DNA of 64,000 nt from Mycolicibacterium komanii (GTDB taxonomy: Bacteria > Actinomycetota > Actinomycetes > Mycobacteriales > Mycobacteriaceae): NCBI RefSeq assembly GCF_001050035.1, contig NZ_CVTA01000055.1, positions 62,001 through 126,000 of the forward strand. The letters are read 5' to 3'. Positions 26,460 to 35,709 of the stretch are shown here, in pieces. How positions within the stretch are numbered: the stretch's first letter is position 1; each line of letters begins with the position of its first letter. Below the pieces are notes generated by a model. The model was not told the origin of the DNA. It was given only the letters and a program-made list of their open reading frames with translations, and did no database searches. Made by a program: the position numbers and the translations under genes.

Positions 26460-27137
26460 ATGGCTAGCGGTAATAAATCCGCCGCCCCGCGGCGAGGCAT
26501 TCTGGGCACCAAGCTGGGCATGACGCAGGTGTTCGACGAGAACAACCGGGTCGTGCCGGTGACGGTCGTCAAGGCCGGGCCCAATGTGGTGACGCGCATC
26601 CGCACGCCGGAGCGCGACGGGTACAGCGCTGTGCAGCTGGCTTACGGCGAGATCAGCCCTCGCAAGGTCAACAAGCCTGTCACGGGCCAGTATTCGGTCG
26701 CCGGGGTCAACCCGCGCCGGCATCTGGCCGAGTTGCGGCTCGATGACGAGACCGCCGTCGCCGAATACGAGGTCGGTCAGGAACTGACCGCCGAGATCTT
26801 CGCCGACGGCTCCTACGTCGACGTGACCGGTACCAGCAAGGGCAAGGGTTTCGCCGGCACGATGAAGCGGCACGGCTTCCGCGGTCAGGGCGCCAGCCAC
26901 GGCGCTCAGGCTGTGCACCGCCGCCCCGGCTCCATCGGTGGCTGCGCCACACCGGGCCGGGTGTTCAAGGGCACGCGCATGTCGGGTCGGATGGGCAACG
27001 ACCGCGTGACGACGCAGAACCTGTTGGTGCACAAGGTCGATGCCGAGAACGGCGTGCTGTTGATCAAGGGCGCTATCCCCGGCCGTAACGGCGGGCTCGT
27101 GATGGTCCGCAGCGCAATCAAGCGAGGCGAGAAGTAA
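26460..27137 (+). CDS. rplC: 50S ribosomal protein L3
   Basis: A 225-residue L3, which binds near the 3' end of 23S rRNA and helps start large-subunit assembly. The start region has [12 protein letters not shown], and the long central loop contains [12 protein letters not shown] and [19 protein letters not shown] near the peptidyl-transferase centre. ATG 26460 lies after a GGAGAGA site. The stop TAA overlaps the rplD ATG. Confidence 0.99.
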   Translation: MASGNKSAAPRRGILGTKLGMTQVFDENNRVVPVTVVKAGPNVVTRIRTPERDGYSAVQLAYGEISPRKVNKPVTGQYSVAGVNPRRHLAELRLDDETAVAEYEVGQELTAEIFADGSYVDVTGTSKGKGFAGTMKRHGFRGQGASHGAQAVHRRPGSIGGCATPGRVFKGTRMSGRMGNDRVTTQNLLVHKVDAENGVLLIKGAIPGRNGGLVMVRSAIKRGEK

Positions 27138-27790
27138 TGACTCTCAAAGTTGATGTCCACACCCCGGCGGGTAAGAAGGACGGCTCCGTCGAGCTGCCCG
27201 CCGAGCTGTTCGACGTCGAGGCGAACATCGCGCTGATGCACCAGGTGGTGACCGCGCAGCTGGCCGCGGCGCGGCAGGGCACGCACTCCACCAAGACCCG
27301 CGGTGAGGTCTCCGGCGGCGGCAAGAAGCCGTACCGGCAGAAGGGCACCGGCCGCGCACGCCAGGGCTCGACCCGTGCGCCGCAGTTCGCCGGCGGTGGC
27401 ACCGTGCACGGTCCGAAGCCGCGCGACTACAGCGAGCGGACCCCGAAGAAGATGATTCGCGCCGCTCTGCGCGGTGCGCTGTCGGACCGCGCGCGCAACG
27501 ACCGGATCCACGCTGTCACCGAGATCGTCGAGGGTCAGACCCCGTCGACCAAGAGCGCCAAGGCGTTCCTGGCCACGCTGACCGATCGTCGCAAGGTGCT
27601 TTTGGTCATCGGCCGCACCGACGAGGTGGGCGCCAAGAGTGTGCGCAATCTTCCGGGCGTGCACGTGCTTTCGCCCGACCAGCTCAACACCTATGACGTG
27701 CTGAACGCGGACGACGTGATCTTCAGCGTCGAGGCGCTCAACGCCTACATCAGCGCCAACCAGACTGCGAAAGAGGAGGTGTCGGCCTGA
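27137..27790 (+). CDS. rplD: 50S ribosomal protein L4
   Basis: A 217-residue L4 lining the peptide exit tunnel. The extended loop containing [21 protein letters not shown] is present. In E. coli L4 represses the S10 operon; whether that holds in mycobacteria is unknown, although this operon has a long leader. TAATG and TGATG junctions link it to rplC and rplW. Confidence 0.99.
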   Translation: MTLKVDVHTPAGKKDGSVELPAELFDVEANIALMHQVVTAQLAAARQGTHSTKTRGEVSGGGKKPYRQKGTGRARQGSTRAPQFAGGGTVHGPKPRDYSERTPKKMIRAALRGALSDRARNDRIHAVTEIVEGQTPSTKSAKAFLATLTDRRKVLLVIGRTDEVGAKSVRNLPGVHVLSPDQLNTYDVLNADDVIFSVEALNAYISANQTAKEEVSA

Positions 27791-28092
27791 TGGCGACCGT
27801 CACTGACCCCCGCGACATCATCTTGTCGCCGGTCATCTCCGAGAAGTCGTACGGGTTGATCGAGGACAACGTCTACACGTTCGTCGTGCACCCCGACTCG
27901 AACAAGACGCAGATCAAGATCGCCATCGAGAAGATCTTCGGCGTCAAGGTCGACTCGGTGAACACCGCCAACCGGCAGGGCAAGCGCAAGCGCACCCGGA
28001 CCGGATACGGGAAGCGCAAGAGCACCAAGCGCGCCATCGTGACGCTGGCCGCGGGCAGCAAGCCCATCGACCTGTTCGGAGCGCCGGCCTAG
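27790..28092 (+). CDS. rplW: 50S ribosomal protein L23
   Basis: A 100-residue L23 at the exit-tunnel mouth, the docking site for trigger factor and SRP. It has the typical [11 protein letters not shown] start and [22 protein letters not shown] basic loop. ATG overlaps the rplD stop. Confidence 0.99.
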   Translation: MATVTDPRDIILSPVISEKSYGLIEDNVYTFVVHPDSNKTQIKIAIEKIFGVKVDSVNTANRQGKRKRTRTGYGKRKSTKRAIVTLAAGSKPIDLFGAPA

Positions 28093-28116
28093 CCGGCAGA
28101 AAGAACTTAGAGAATC

Positions 28117-28953
28117 ATGGCAATTCGCAAGTACAAGCCGACGACCCCCGGTCGCCGCGGTGCCAGCGTCTCCGATTTCGCTGAGATCACCCGCGACCAT
28201 CCGGAGAAGTCGCTGGTTCGTCCGCTGCACGGCCGGGGTGGCCGAAACGCGCACGGACGCATCACCACTCGGCACAAGGGTGGCGGGCACAAGCGCGCCT
28301 ACCGGGTGATCGACTTCCGTCGCAACGACAAGGACGGCGTCAACGCCAAGGTCGCGCACATCGAGTACGACCCGAACCGCACCGCGAACATCGCACTGCT
28401 GCACTACCTCGACGGCGAGAAGCGCTACATCATCGCCCCCGAGGGCCTCAAGCAGGGCACGATCGTCGAGTCGGGTCCCAACGCCGACATCAAGCCGGGC
28501 AACAATCTCCCGCTGCGCAACATCCCCGCGGGCACGCTGGTGCATGCGGTCGAGTTGCGACCGGGCGGCGGAGCCAAGCTCGCGCGTTCGGCCGGTTCCA
28601 GCATTCAGCTGCTGGGCAAGGAAGGCACGTACGCGTCGCTGCGTATGCCGTCCGGTGAGATCCGCCGCGTCGATGTGCGCTGCCGCGCCACCGTCGGGGA
28701 GGTGGGCAACGCCGAGCAGGCGAACATCAACTGGGGCAAGGCCGGCCGCATGCGGTGGAAGGGCAAGCGCCCCACCGTCCGTGGTGTCGTGATGAACCCG
28801 GTCGACCACCCGCACGGTGGTGGTGAGGGTAAGACTTCCGGTGGTCGTCACCCGGTGAGCCCGTGGGGTAAGCCCGAGGGCCGCACCCGCAAGCCAAACA
28901 AAGCGAGCAACAAACTCATCGTCCGTCGCCGGCGCACCGGCAAGAAGCGCTGA
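28117..28953 (+). CDS. rplB: 50S ribosomal protein L2
   Basis: A 278-residue L2, needed for subunit association and peptidyl transferase assembly. The conserved C-terminal [15 protein letters not shown] contains the histidine region near the catalytic centre. The start [11 protein letters not shown] and the length are normal. Confidence 0.99.
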   Translation: MAIRKYKPTTPGRRGASVSDFAEITRDHPEKSLVRPLHGRGGRNAHGRITTRHKGGGHKRAYRVIDFRRNDKDGVNAKVAHIEYDPNRTANIALLHYLDGEKRYIIAPEGLKQGTIVESGPNADIKPGNNLPLRNIPAGTLVHAVELRPGGGAKLARSAGSSIQLLGKEGTYASLRMPSGEIRRVDVRCRATVGEVGNAEQANINWGKAGRMRWKGKRPTVRGVVMNPVDHPHGGGEGKTSGGRHPVSPWGKPEGRTRKPNKASNKLIVRRRRTGKKR

Positions 28954-28974
28954 GACTAGGCAGGTACAAGGAAT

Positions 28975-29252
28975 ATGCCACGCAGCCTGAAGAAGGGTCC
29001 GTTCGTCGACGACCATCTGTTGAAGAAGGTCGACGTGCAGAACGAGAAAAACACCAAGCAGGTCATCAAGACCTGGTCGCGTCGGTCGACCATCATCCCC
29101 GACTTCATCGGGCACACGTTCGCGGTGCATGACGGCCGCAAGCATGTCCCGGTGTTCGTCACCGAGGCGATGGTGGGTCACAAGCTCGGCGAGTTCGCCC
29201 CGACCCGCACATTCAAGGGTCATATCAAGGACGACCGGAAGGCTAAGCGCCG

Positions 29253-29256
<4 letters not shown>
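28975..29256 (+). CDS. rpsS: 30S ribosomal protein S19
   Basis: A 93-residue S19 of the 30S head. It begins [19 protein letters not shown] and carries the [15 protein letters not shown] core. The 3' end overlaps rplV by 4 nt (GTGA). Confidence 0.99.
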
Positions 29257-30715
<1,459 letters not shown>

Positions 30716-30718
30716 ATC

Positions 30719-31135
30719 ATGTTGATTCCCCGCAAGGTCAAGCACCGTAAGCAACACCACCCGAGGCAGCGCGGCATCGCCAGCGGCGGCACGACGGTGA
30801 GCTTCGGTGACTATGGCATCCAGGCGTTGGAACACGCCTACATCACCAACCGGCAGATCGAGTCCGCTCGTATCGCGATCAACCGGCACATCAAGCGTGG
30901 CGGCAAGGTGTGGATCAACATCTTCCCGGACCGCCCGCTGACCAAGAAGCCGGCCGAGACCCGTATGGGTTCCGGTAAGGGTTCGCCGGAATGGTGGGTG
31001 GCCAACGTCAAACCGGGTCGCGTGCTCTTCGAGCTGAGCTACCCCGACGAGGCGACCGCCCGGGCCGCGCTGACCCGTGCGATTCACAAGCTGCCGATCA
31101 AGGCACGCATCGTTACCCGAGAGGAGCACTTCTGA
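30719..31135 (+). CDS. rplP: 50S ribosomal protein L16
   Basis: A 138-residue L16, bound near the A-site tRNA. It begins [16 protein letters not shown] and contains the [19 protein letters not shown] motif. The stop overlaps the rpmC ATG. Confidence 0.99.
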   Translation: MLIPRKVKHRKQHHPRQRGIASGGTTVSFGDYGIQALEHAYITNRQIESARIAINRHIKRGGKVWINIFPDRPLTKKPAETRMGSGKGSPEWWVANVKPGRVLFELSYPDEATARAALTRAIHKLPIKARIVTREEHF

Positions 31136-31368
31136 TGGCAGTGGGAGTGACGCCGGGCGAACTGCGCGAGCTGACCGACGACGAACTGAAGGATCGGCTG
31201 CGCGAGTCCAAGGAAGAGCTGTTCAACCTGCGCTTCCAGATGGCGACCGGCCAGTTGTCGAACAACCGCCGGCTTCGCACGGTGCGTCAGGAAATCGCGC
31301 GTGTGTACACCGTGCTGCGCGAACGTGAGTTGGGTCTGGCCTCCGGACCCGTGGGTGAGGATTCGTAA
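31135..31368 (+). CDS. rpmC: 50S ribosomal protein L29
   Basis: A 77-residue L29 next to L23 at the exit tunnel. It has the helical-hairpin sequence [28 protein letters not shown] 31135 overlaps the L16 TGA; the frame is open further upstream inside rplP but that is shadow. Confidence 0.98.
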   Translation: MAVGVTPGELRELTDDELKDRLRESKEELFNLRFQMATGQLSNNRRLRTVRQEIARVYTVLRERELGLASGPVGEDS

Positions 31369-31670
31369 TGGCAGAGAAAAAAGGGGCCGGTCCCCAGTAC
31401 ACCCCGCGCAAGGAAGAAGTGCGCGGCCGACGTAAGACGGCCATCGGTTACGTGGTGTCGGACAAGATGCAGAAGACCATCGTGGTCGAGCTGGAAGACC
31501 GTAAGAGCCACCCGCTCTACGGCAAGATCATCCGCACCACCAAGAAGGTCAAGGCGCACGACGAGAACGACATTGCGGGCATCGGCGATCGGGTGTCGCT
31601 GATGGAGACGCGTCCGCTGTCGGCGACCAAGCGCTGGCGGCTCGTCGAGATCCTCGAAAAGGCCAAGTAG
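31368..31670 (+). CDS. rpsQ: 30S ribosomal protein S17
   Basis: A 100-residue S17, a primary 16S rRNA binder. The OB-fold core [27 protein letters not shown] is present, preceded by a ~25-residue basic N-terminal extension usual in actinobacteria. Last gene of the S10 operon, followed at once by a terminator. Confidence 0.99.
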   Translation: MAEKKGAGPQYTPRKEEVRGRRKTAIGYVVSDKMQKTIVVELEDRKSHPLYGKIIRTTKKVKAHDENDIAGIGDRVSLMETRPLSATKRWRLVEILEKAK

Positions 31671-31685
31671 GCCGCACCGCAAGGG

Positions 31686-31724
31686 AAACCCCCGCACACG
31701 ATGTGTCGGGGGTTTTCGTTTTGG
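31686..31724 (+). terminator. Intrinsic terminator after the S10 operon
   Basis: The stem AAACCCCCG (31686-31694) pairs with CGGGGGTTT (31707-31715), with additional CACA/TGTG pairing in the loop, followed by TTTTCGTTTT. It lies 15 bp after rpsQ and separates the S10 operon from the convergent sugar-transferase gene. Confidence 0.85.
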
Positions 31725-31735
31725 CGTGCGAGGGT

Positions 31736-33283
31736 TCAGTCCTCGGCGGGACGGAGCACAGCGAGGACCGTCAAGATCAAGATCTTGAGATCGAGGAACA
31801 GCGTCCAGTTGTCGATGTAGTAGTTGTCCCACTCGGCCCGGTCGGCGATCGACGTCTGCCCTCGGAAACCGTGGACCTGAGCCCAGCCCGTCATCCCGGC
31901 CTTCACGCGGTGGCGCTGGCCGTAGCGACGCACGTGCATCTCGAACAACTCGACGAACTCCGGCCGTTCCGGCCGCGGACCGACCAAACTCATCTCCCCG
32001 CGCAGCACGTTGACCAACTGGGGCAGTTCGTCGAGCGACGCCCTGCGCATGATGCGGCCGATTCGCGTGCGCCGGTCCGAGCCCTCGACTCCGCCAGGCG
32101 CCGAGCCCTCGTCCAGGTCGAAATCCGTCTCCGACGTATCGGGGAGGCGCATGGTGCGGAACTTCAAGCAGTTGAAGACTTTTCCGTCGCGGCCGATTCG
32201 CGGCTGCGTGAAGAAGATCGGGCCCGGAGAACTGAGCTTCACGGCCAGGGCGAGGACAGCGAGCAGAGGCGAAATCAGCACGAGCCCGATCAGGGAAGCC
32301 ACGCGATCGACGCAGTGTTTGACGGCGAACTGCCAGCCCTTCGGATTGACGCGGGTGAGCACCATCAGCGGAACGCCGCCCATGTGCTCGATGCGGGTGC
32401 CGGTGCCGACGACGTCCATCAGCCGCGGAACCACCCGAACCCGCAGCCCGAGTTCCTGGGCCAGCTGGGCGGTGCGCGCCAGCTGTTCGTCGGGCAGCTG
32501 CGACGGAGCGATGATGAGCTCCTCGGCGTGCGTGGCGCGCGCGGCGGCCTCGAGATCGTGTGTGCGGCCGAGGTAGGGGACGTCGAACATCTCGACGTCT
32601 TTCGGCCGGAAATCGTCCAGCACACCCACGGGCCACATGCCGTAGTCGCGGATCTCACGCATGCGGGAGATGAGTTGGTGGGCGACCGGATCGGAGCCGA
32701 CGATCAGTGCGGGTCTGCCGACTTGCCACTTCCGCCGCAGCCACCGGTTCACCAACGATCTGGACAGGCGCACGGCGGGTATGAGAAGAGCCGCACAGAG
32801 CCAGATCTTCAGGACGATTTCGCTCGGGCGCACATACGGTGACAGGACCTCGCCGATCGGGAGCCGCGGCACCAGAAGCACCATGAGGGTCAACGTCCCC
32901 AGAGCGGCCAGCGCGATCGAGGTTGCCACGGGCTCGAACTGGTCGAGGAAACCTTCGTTCAGCTTCTGCCGATACATCGACCGGGCGGCCATCACGAGGA
33001 GCAGCATCGGGATGAAGAGCCACGAGAACAGGGCGATGTTGCGCGCATTCTCCATATCGCCCGGAATCCACCAATGAGCCAGGACGACCGCTGCCACTGC
33101 GGGGACGGCGTCGAGGACGATCGTGATCACGGAGTACCAGGGATCGACGCGAAGGACCTCGACCCAGCGCGGTGTTCGGTTTCCAAGCCCCGAACCGTGG
33201 GCCGGATCCGGCACGACCGTCAGCCGCGGGACCGTCCGCTGGCTACTAGGCGTCTGGTCCGAAACATCGGCCTTAAGCTGCAT
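31736..33283 (-). CDS. Polyprenyl-phosphate sugar-1-phosphate transferase (exopolysaccharide initiation)
   Basis: A 515-residue membrane enzyme of the bacterial sugar transferase family. The N-terminal half has four to five hydrophobic segments and a CoA/nucleotide-like domain (PALIVGSDPVAHQLISRM). The C-terminal catalytic part starts at KHCVDRVASLIGLVLISPLL and has FTQPRIGRDGKVFNCLKFRTM, RRASLDELPQLVNVLRGEMSLVGPRPE and the final GWAQVHGFRG. It would load the first sugar phosphate on decaprenyl or undecaprenyl phosphate to begin a surface glycan. No other glycan genes adjoin it. ATG 33283 is preceded by GAGAGTG and by a promoter inside a large inverted repeat. Confidence 0.92.
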   Translation of the reverse strand: MQLKADVSDQTPSSQRTVPRLTVVPDPAHGSGLGNRTPRWVEVLRVDPWYSVITIVLDAVPAVAAVVLAHWWIPGDMENARNIALFSWLFIPMLLLVMAARSMYRQKLNEGFLDQFEPVATSIALAALGTLTLMVLLVPRLPIGEVLSPYVRPSEIVLKIWLCAALLIPAVRLSRSLVNRWLRRKWQVGRPALIVGSDPVAHQLISRMREIRDYGMWPVGVLDDFRPKDVEMFDVPYLGRTHDLEAAARATHAEELIIAPSQLPDEQLARTAQLAQELGLRVRVVPRLMDVVGTGTRIEHMGGVPLMVLTRVNPKGWQFAVKHCVDRVASLIGLVLISPLLAVLALAVKLSSPGPIFFTQPRIGRDGKVFNCLKFRTMRLPDTSETDFDLDEGSAPGGVEGSDRRTRIGRIMRRASLDELPQLVNVLRGEMSLVGPRPERPEFVELFEMHVRRYGQRHRVKAGMTGWAQVHGFRGQTSIADRAEWDNYYIDNWTLFLDLKILILTVLAVLRPAED

Positions 33284-33304
33284 TTATCACTCTCTTGAAC
33301 GGAA

Positions 33305-33360
33305 GTGGCAACTCATACTAGAGGTACTTTACCCACGAGTACGCCAAAATGAGTCGCCAC
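33305..33360. promoter_or_regulatory. Nested inverted repeat containing the sugar-transferase promoter
   Basis: Outer arms GTGGCAACTCAT (33305-33316) and ATGAGTCGCCAC (33349-33360) pair at 11 of 12 positions. Inner arms GTACT/AGTAC (33324-33328 and 33338-33342) enclose a 9 nt loop. On the minus strand a TANNNT -10 (TAGTAT, 33320-33315) lies inside the structure. It could be a dyad operator or cruciform controlling the transferase gene. Confidence 0.55.
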
Positions 33361-33424
33361 ACCCGCAGTCCGAAGGCACTACGTCTGAAACCGCAACGAC
33401 GCTGTGTTAGCTGGGACTTCACGG

Positions 33425-34135
33425 TCAGGGGTTGGGGGTGGGCCCGAAGATCCGCTCCACCGCAAGTTGCGCCAGATCGCTCAAGATCTGGACGTGGCCC
33501 GTGCCCCACTGCCGCGGCTTGCTGTCGGACACACACAATGTGCCGATGGCGCGCCCGTCATGATCGATCAAGGGAATGCCGAGATATGCGGCCATCGCAC
33601 CGCCGCGGACCACCGGATGGTTCCTGAACACGGGGTCGATCCGCGCGTCCTCGAGCACGAGGGGAGCGGCGTCGGCGACCGTGTACTGGCAGATGGATTG
33701 GTCGAACGGCATCTGCCGTTCCTCGATCGACAGCTTCCCCATTCCTGCGGTGCTCTTGTAGTACGTGCGGTCGGCATCGACCAGGGTCACTGCTGCGAAG
33801 GGGGTGTCCAGCGCTTCGGCGGCCGCGCGGGTGATGCGGTCATAGGCGGGCTCCGCCGGCGTATCCATGAGTCCGGTCGAATGCAGCGAACCCAACCTGT
33901 CCGGATCGGTTACGGCAGCCGACACGTCCGGCATCTCGTCGCTGGCGAGGACCCCGGACTGCGAGAGGTGGGCGAGCAGTTCTTTCGCCGAAACCTTCGT
34001 GCGCATCTGGTCGGCGACCATCTGCGCCGCGACCGCGCGCGCGACATACGACTCGACATCGAGGCCGGCGTTGCGCGCGCATTCTTCGAGTGAGCGGTTG
34101 AGCCACTCATCGAATGCCTGCAGCGACTTGGTCAC
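33425..34135 (-). CDS. GAF-domain protein
   Basis: A 236-residue protein. The N-terminal ~60 residues are helical (DEWLNRSLEECARNAGLDVESYVARAVAAQM) and resemble a small ribbon-helix or dimerisation segment. They are followed by a single GAF domain (about 95-230), with LVDADRTYYKSTAGM, the SICQYTV segment and GIPLIDHDGRAIGTLCV. This GAF type (near phytochrome-like and FhlA-type sensors) binds small molecules; no output domain is attached. GTG 34135 is the only reasonable start. Function unknown; it lies alone between the sugar transferase and a TetR gene. Confidence 0.8.
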   Translation of the reverse strand: MTKSLQAFDEWLNRSLEECARNAGLDVESYVARAVAAQMVADQMRTKVSAKELLAHLSQSGVLASDEMPDVSAAVTDPDRLGSLHSTGLMDTPAEPAYDRITRAAAEALDTPFAAVTLVDADRTYYKSTAGMGKLSIEERQMPFDQSICQYTVADAAPLVLEDARIDPVFRNHPVVRGGAMAAYLGIPLIDHDGRAIGTLCVSDSKPRQWGTGHVQILSDLAQLAVERIFGPTPNP

Positions 34136-34240
34136 AAGAGCGAACGGTATACGAGATGGCGGATTTCCACGCGTGGCTCGGGTATTCGACTGCGTGGCGC
34201 GCTCGAGTCCTTGCGCAGTGCATCTTTCAGGGTCAGCTCG

Positions 34241-34933
34241 CTAACCGATCCTGGTGGCGATGCCGTCGAGCAGTTGAGCCAACCCGCTGCGAAAGTCGGC
34301 GTACGAATCGTTGTCGGCGTGGTCGAAGACACCGTCCTGCAGTGCCGCGGCGAGCGCCGGGAATCTTTGCGGGTCGATCAGCCGGCGCAGCAGTGCCGGA
34401 TAGTCCGCCCAGTCGGTTCGACCTGCCTCGATGTCCACCGCCGCCGCACCGCGGACGAAATGCAGCATTGCCATGACCGCAGCGAGCTTCTCCCGCTCGG
34501 CGAGCCCCGTGCGCGCGAGCGCGGCCAGCCCGGCGTCGAGCCACGCGAGCTGGCCGGGGTCGGCAGGCGGCCCCTGGGACACGGCCTTCAGCACCCACGG
34601 GTGGCGGTGGTAGACCTCCCACAACCCGTTCGCCCAATCCGTAAGCGCCTCAGCCCAATCGGTCGGGTTGACGATGACGGGTGGGCGGCCGACGGCGGCG
34701 GCGGACATGAATATCACCAGCTCGTCCTTGTTGGCGACGTGCCGGTACAGCGACATGGTGCCGCAGCCGAGGCGCTCGGCCAGCCGTGCCATTGACAGCG
34801 CGTCCAGACCCTCGGCATCGGCGAGTTCGATCGCCGCACGCACGATGCGCTCTCGGCTCAGCCCCCTGGACCGTTCGGGCTCGCGCGGCTCACGCCACAG
34901 GAGGTCCAGTGCCCGGGGCAGGGAATCGCTCAT
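34241..34933 (-). CDS. TetR-family repressor with tetracycline-repressor-type C-terminal domain
   Basis: A 230-residue regulator. The HTH is at about residues 25-70 (SRERIVRAAIELADAEGLDALSM with GCGTMSLYRHVANK), and the C-terminal domain resembles TetR_C. It is divergent from the DUF2306 membrane-protein gene. The 50 bp between them contain two 15 bp palindromes spaced 20 bp apart, so it likely represses itself and that gene. Confidence 0.9.
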   Translation of the reverse strand: MSDSLPRALDLLWREPREPERSRGLSRERIVRAAIELADAEGLDALSMARLAERLGCGTMSLYRHVANKDELVIFMSAAAVGRPPVIVNPTDWAEALTDWANGLWEVYHRHPWVLKAVSQGPPADPGQLAWLDAGLAALARTGLAEREKLAAVMAMLHFVRGAAAVDIEAGRTDWADYPALLRRLIDPQRFPALAAALQDGVFDHADNDSYADFRSGLAQLLDGIATRIG

Positions 34934-34964
34934 CGGCCGTCAGCTTAACGACTGGACTTTGATT

Positions 34965-34999
34965 GCGTATGGCGTACGCTTTATGCGTATGACATACGC
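34965..34999. promoter_or_regulatory. Twin TetR operators overlapping the DUF2306 start codons
   Basis: GCGTATGGCGTACGC (34965-34979) and GCGTATGACATACGC (34985-34999) are near-identical 15 bp palindromes exactly 20 bp apart; the second has perfect 7 bp arms. The second overlaps the candidate ATG codons 34983 and 34989, and the first abuts a TANNNT -10 (TACGCT, 34975-34980). Binding would block both promoter and translation start. Confidence 0.8.
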
Positions 35000-35672
35000 A
35001 GCCGGTACGAACACGACGAGATGGGCTCTTGGACTCGCGATCGTCGTCGCGTGTTTTCTGGGATTCTCGGTGCCGCCCTACCTCACGGGCGGCACTCGTG
35101 TGCCCGCCACCTTCGAGTGGCACTACCCGCTGTTGGTGGCCCACGTGGTTTCCGCGACCATCGCAATGGTCGCGGCCGTCGTGCAGATCTGGCCCCGGCT
35201 GCGAATGCGCCGCCCCGCCGTGCACCGTCACTGCGGCCGCCTCTATGTTGTCGCCGCGCTTCCGGCCGCCGCTTCCGCGATCGCGATCGGCGCGCTCACC
35301 CCCTTCGGGCCGTACCTCGCCGTCAGCAACGTGACGCTCGGCGCGCTGTGGCTGTGGTTCACCGTCAGGGGCTATCTCGCTGGCCGGGCCCGGCGCGTTC
35401 CGGAGCACCGGCGGAACATGATTTGCAGCGCTGTGTTGGCGCTATCCGTCATCACCAATCGGATCTGGACGCCCATCATCTTCATCGCACTTCATCCGTT
35501 GCAGGACAACGTCTTTGACGGCAATGCGGAACACTTCGAATGGTTTGCCGCCGGATTGGGGGCATGGCTGGGTTGGACGGTTCCTTTTGGAATCGTGCAG
35601 TGGTGGCTGGCCAGGCGACCCGCGATGACGTCGTCGTCAAATCGTCAGCTAACCGAGACGCGCCGGGTGTAA
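34983..35672 (+). CDS. DUF2306-type predicted membrane protein
   Basis: A 229-residue (or 227 from ATG 34989) integral membrane protein with about six hydrophobic segments. The conserved HRHCGRLYVVAALP region and the later EHRRNMICSAV are features of DUF2306 proteins, which contain conserved His/Arg pairs possibly involved in heme or quinone-type electron transfer; this is not established. The frame is open far upstream (34668), but that part lies antisense in the TetR gene. A -10 box 8 bases before ATG 34989 suggests a nearly leaderless mRNA. TetR-controlled, stimulus unknown. Confidence 0.8.
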   Translation: MRMTYAAGTNTTRWALGLAIVVACFLGFSVPPYLTGGTRVPATFEWHYPLLVAHVVSATIAMVAAVVQIWPRLRMRRPAVHRHCGRLYVVAALPAAASAIAIGALTPFGPYLAVSNVTLGALWLWFTVRGYLAGRARRVPEHRRNMICSAVLALSVITNRIWTPIIFIALHPLQDNVFDGNAEHFEWFAAGLGAWLGWTVPFGIVQWWLARRPAMTSSSNRQLTETRRV

Positions 35673-35709
35673 TCTCCGGGCCAACCTTCGACGCGACACC
35701 GAGGCGGGC

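Noticed and set aside
27745..29223. 492-residue minus-strand frame over rplW, rplB and rpsS
   Set aside because: Antisense to three ribosomal protein genes; not a real gene.
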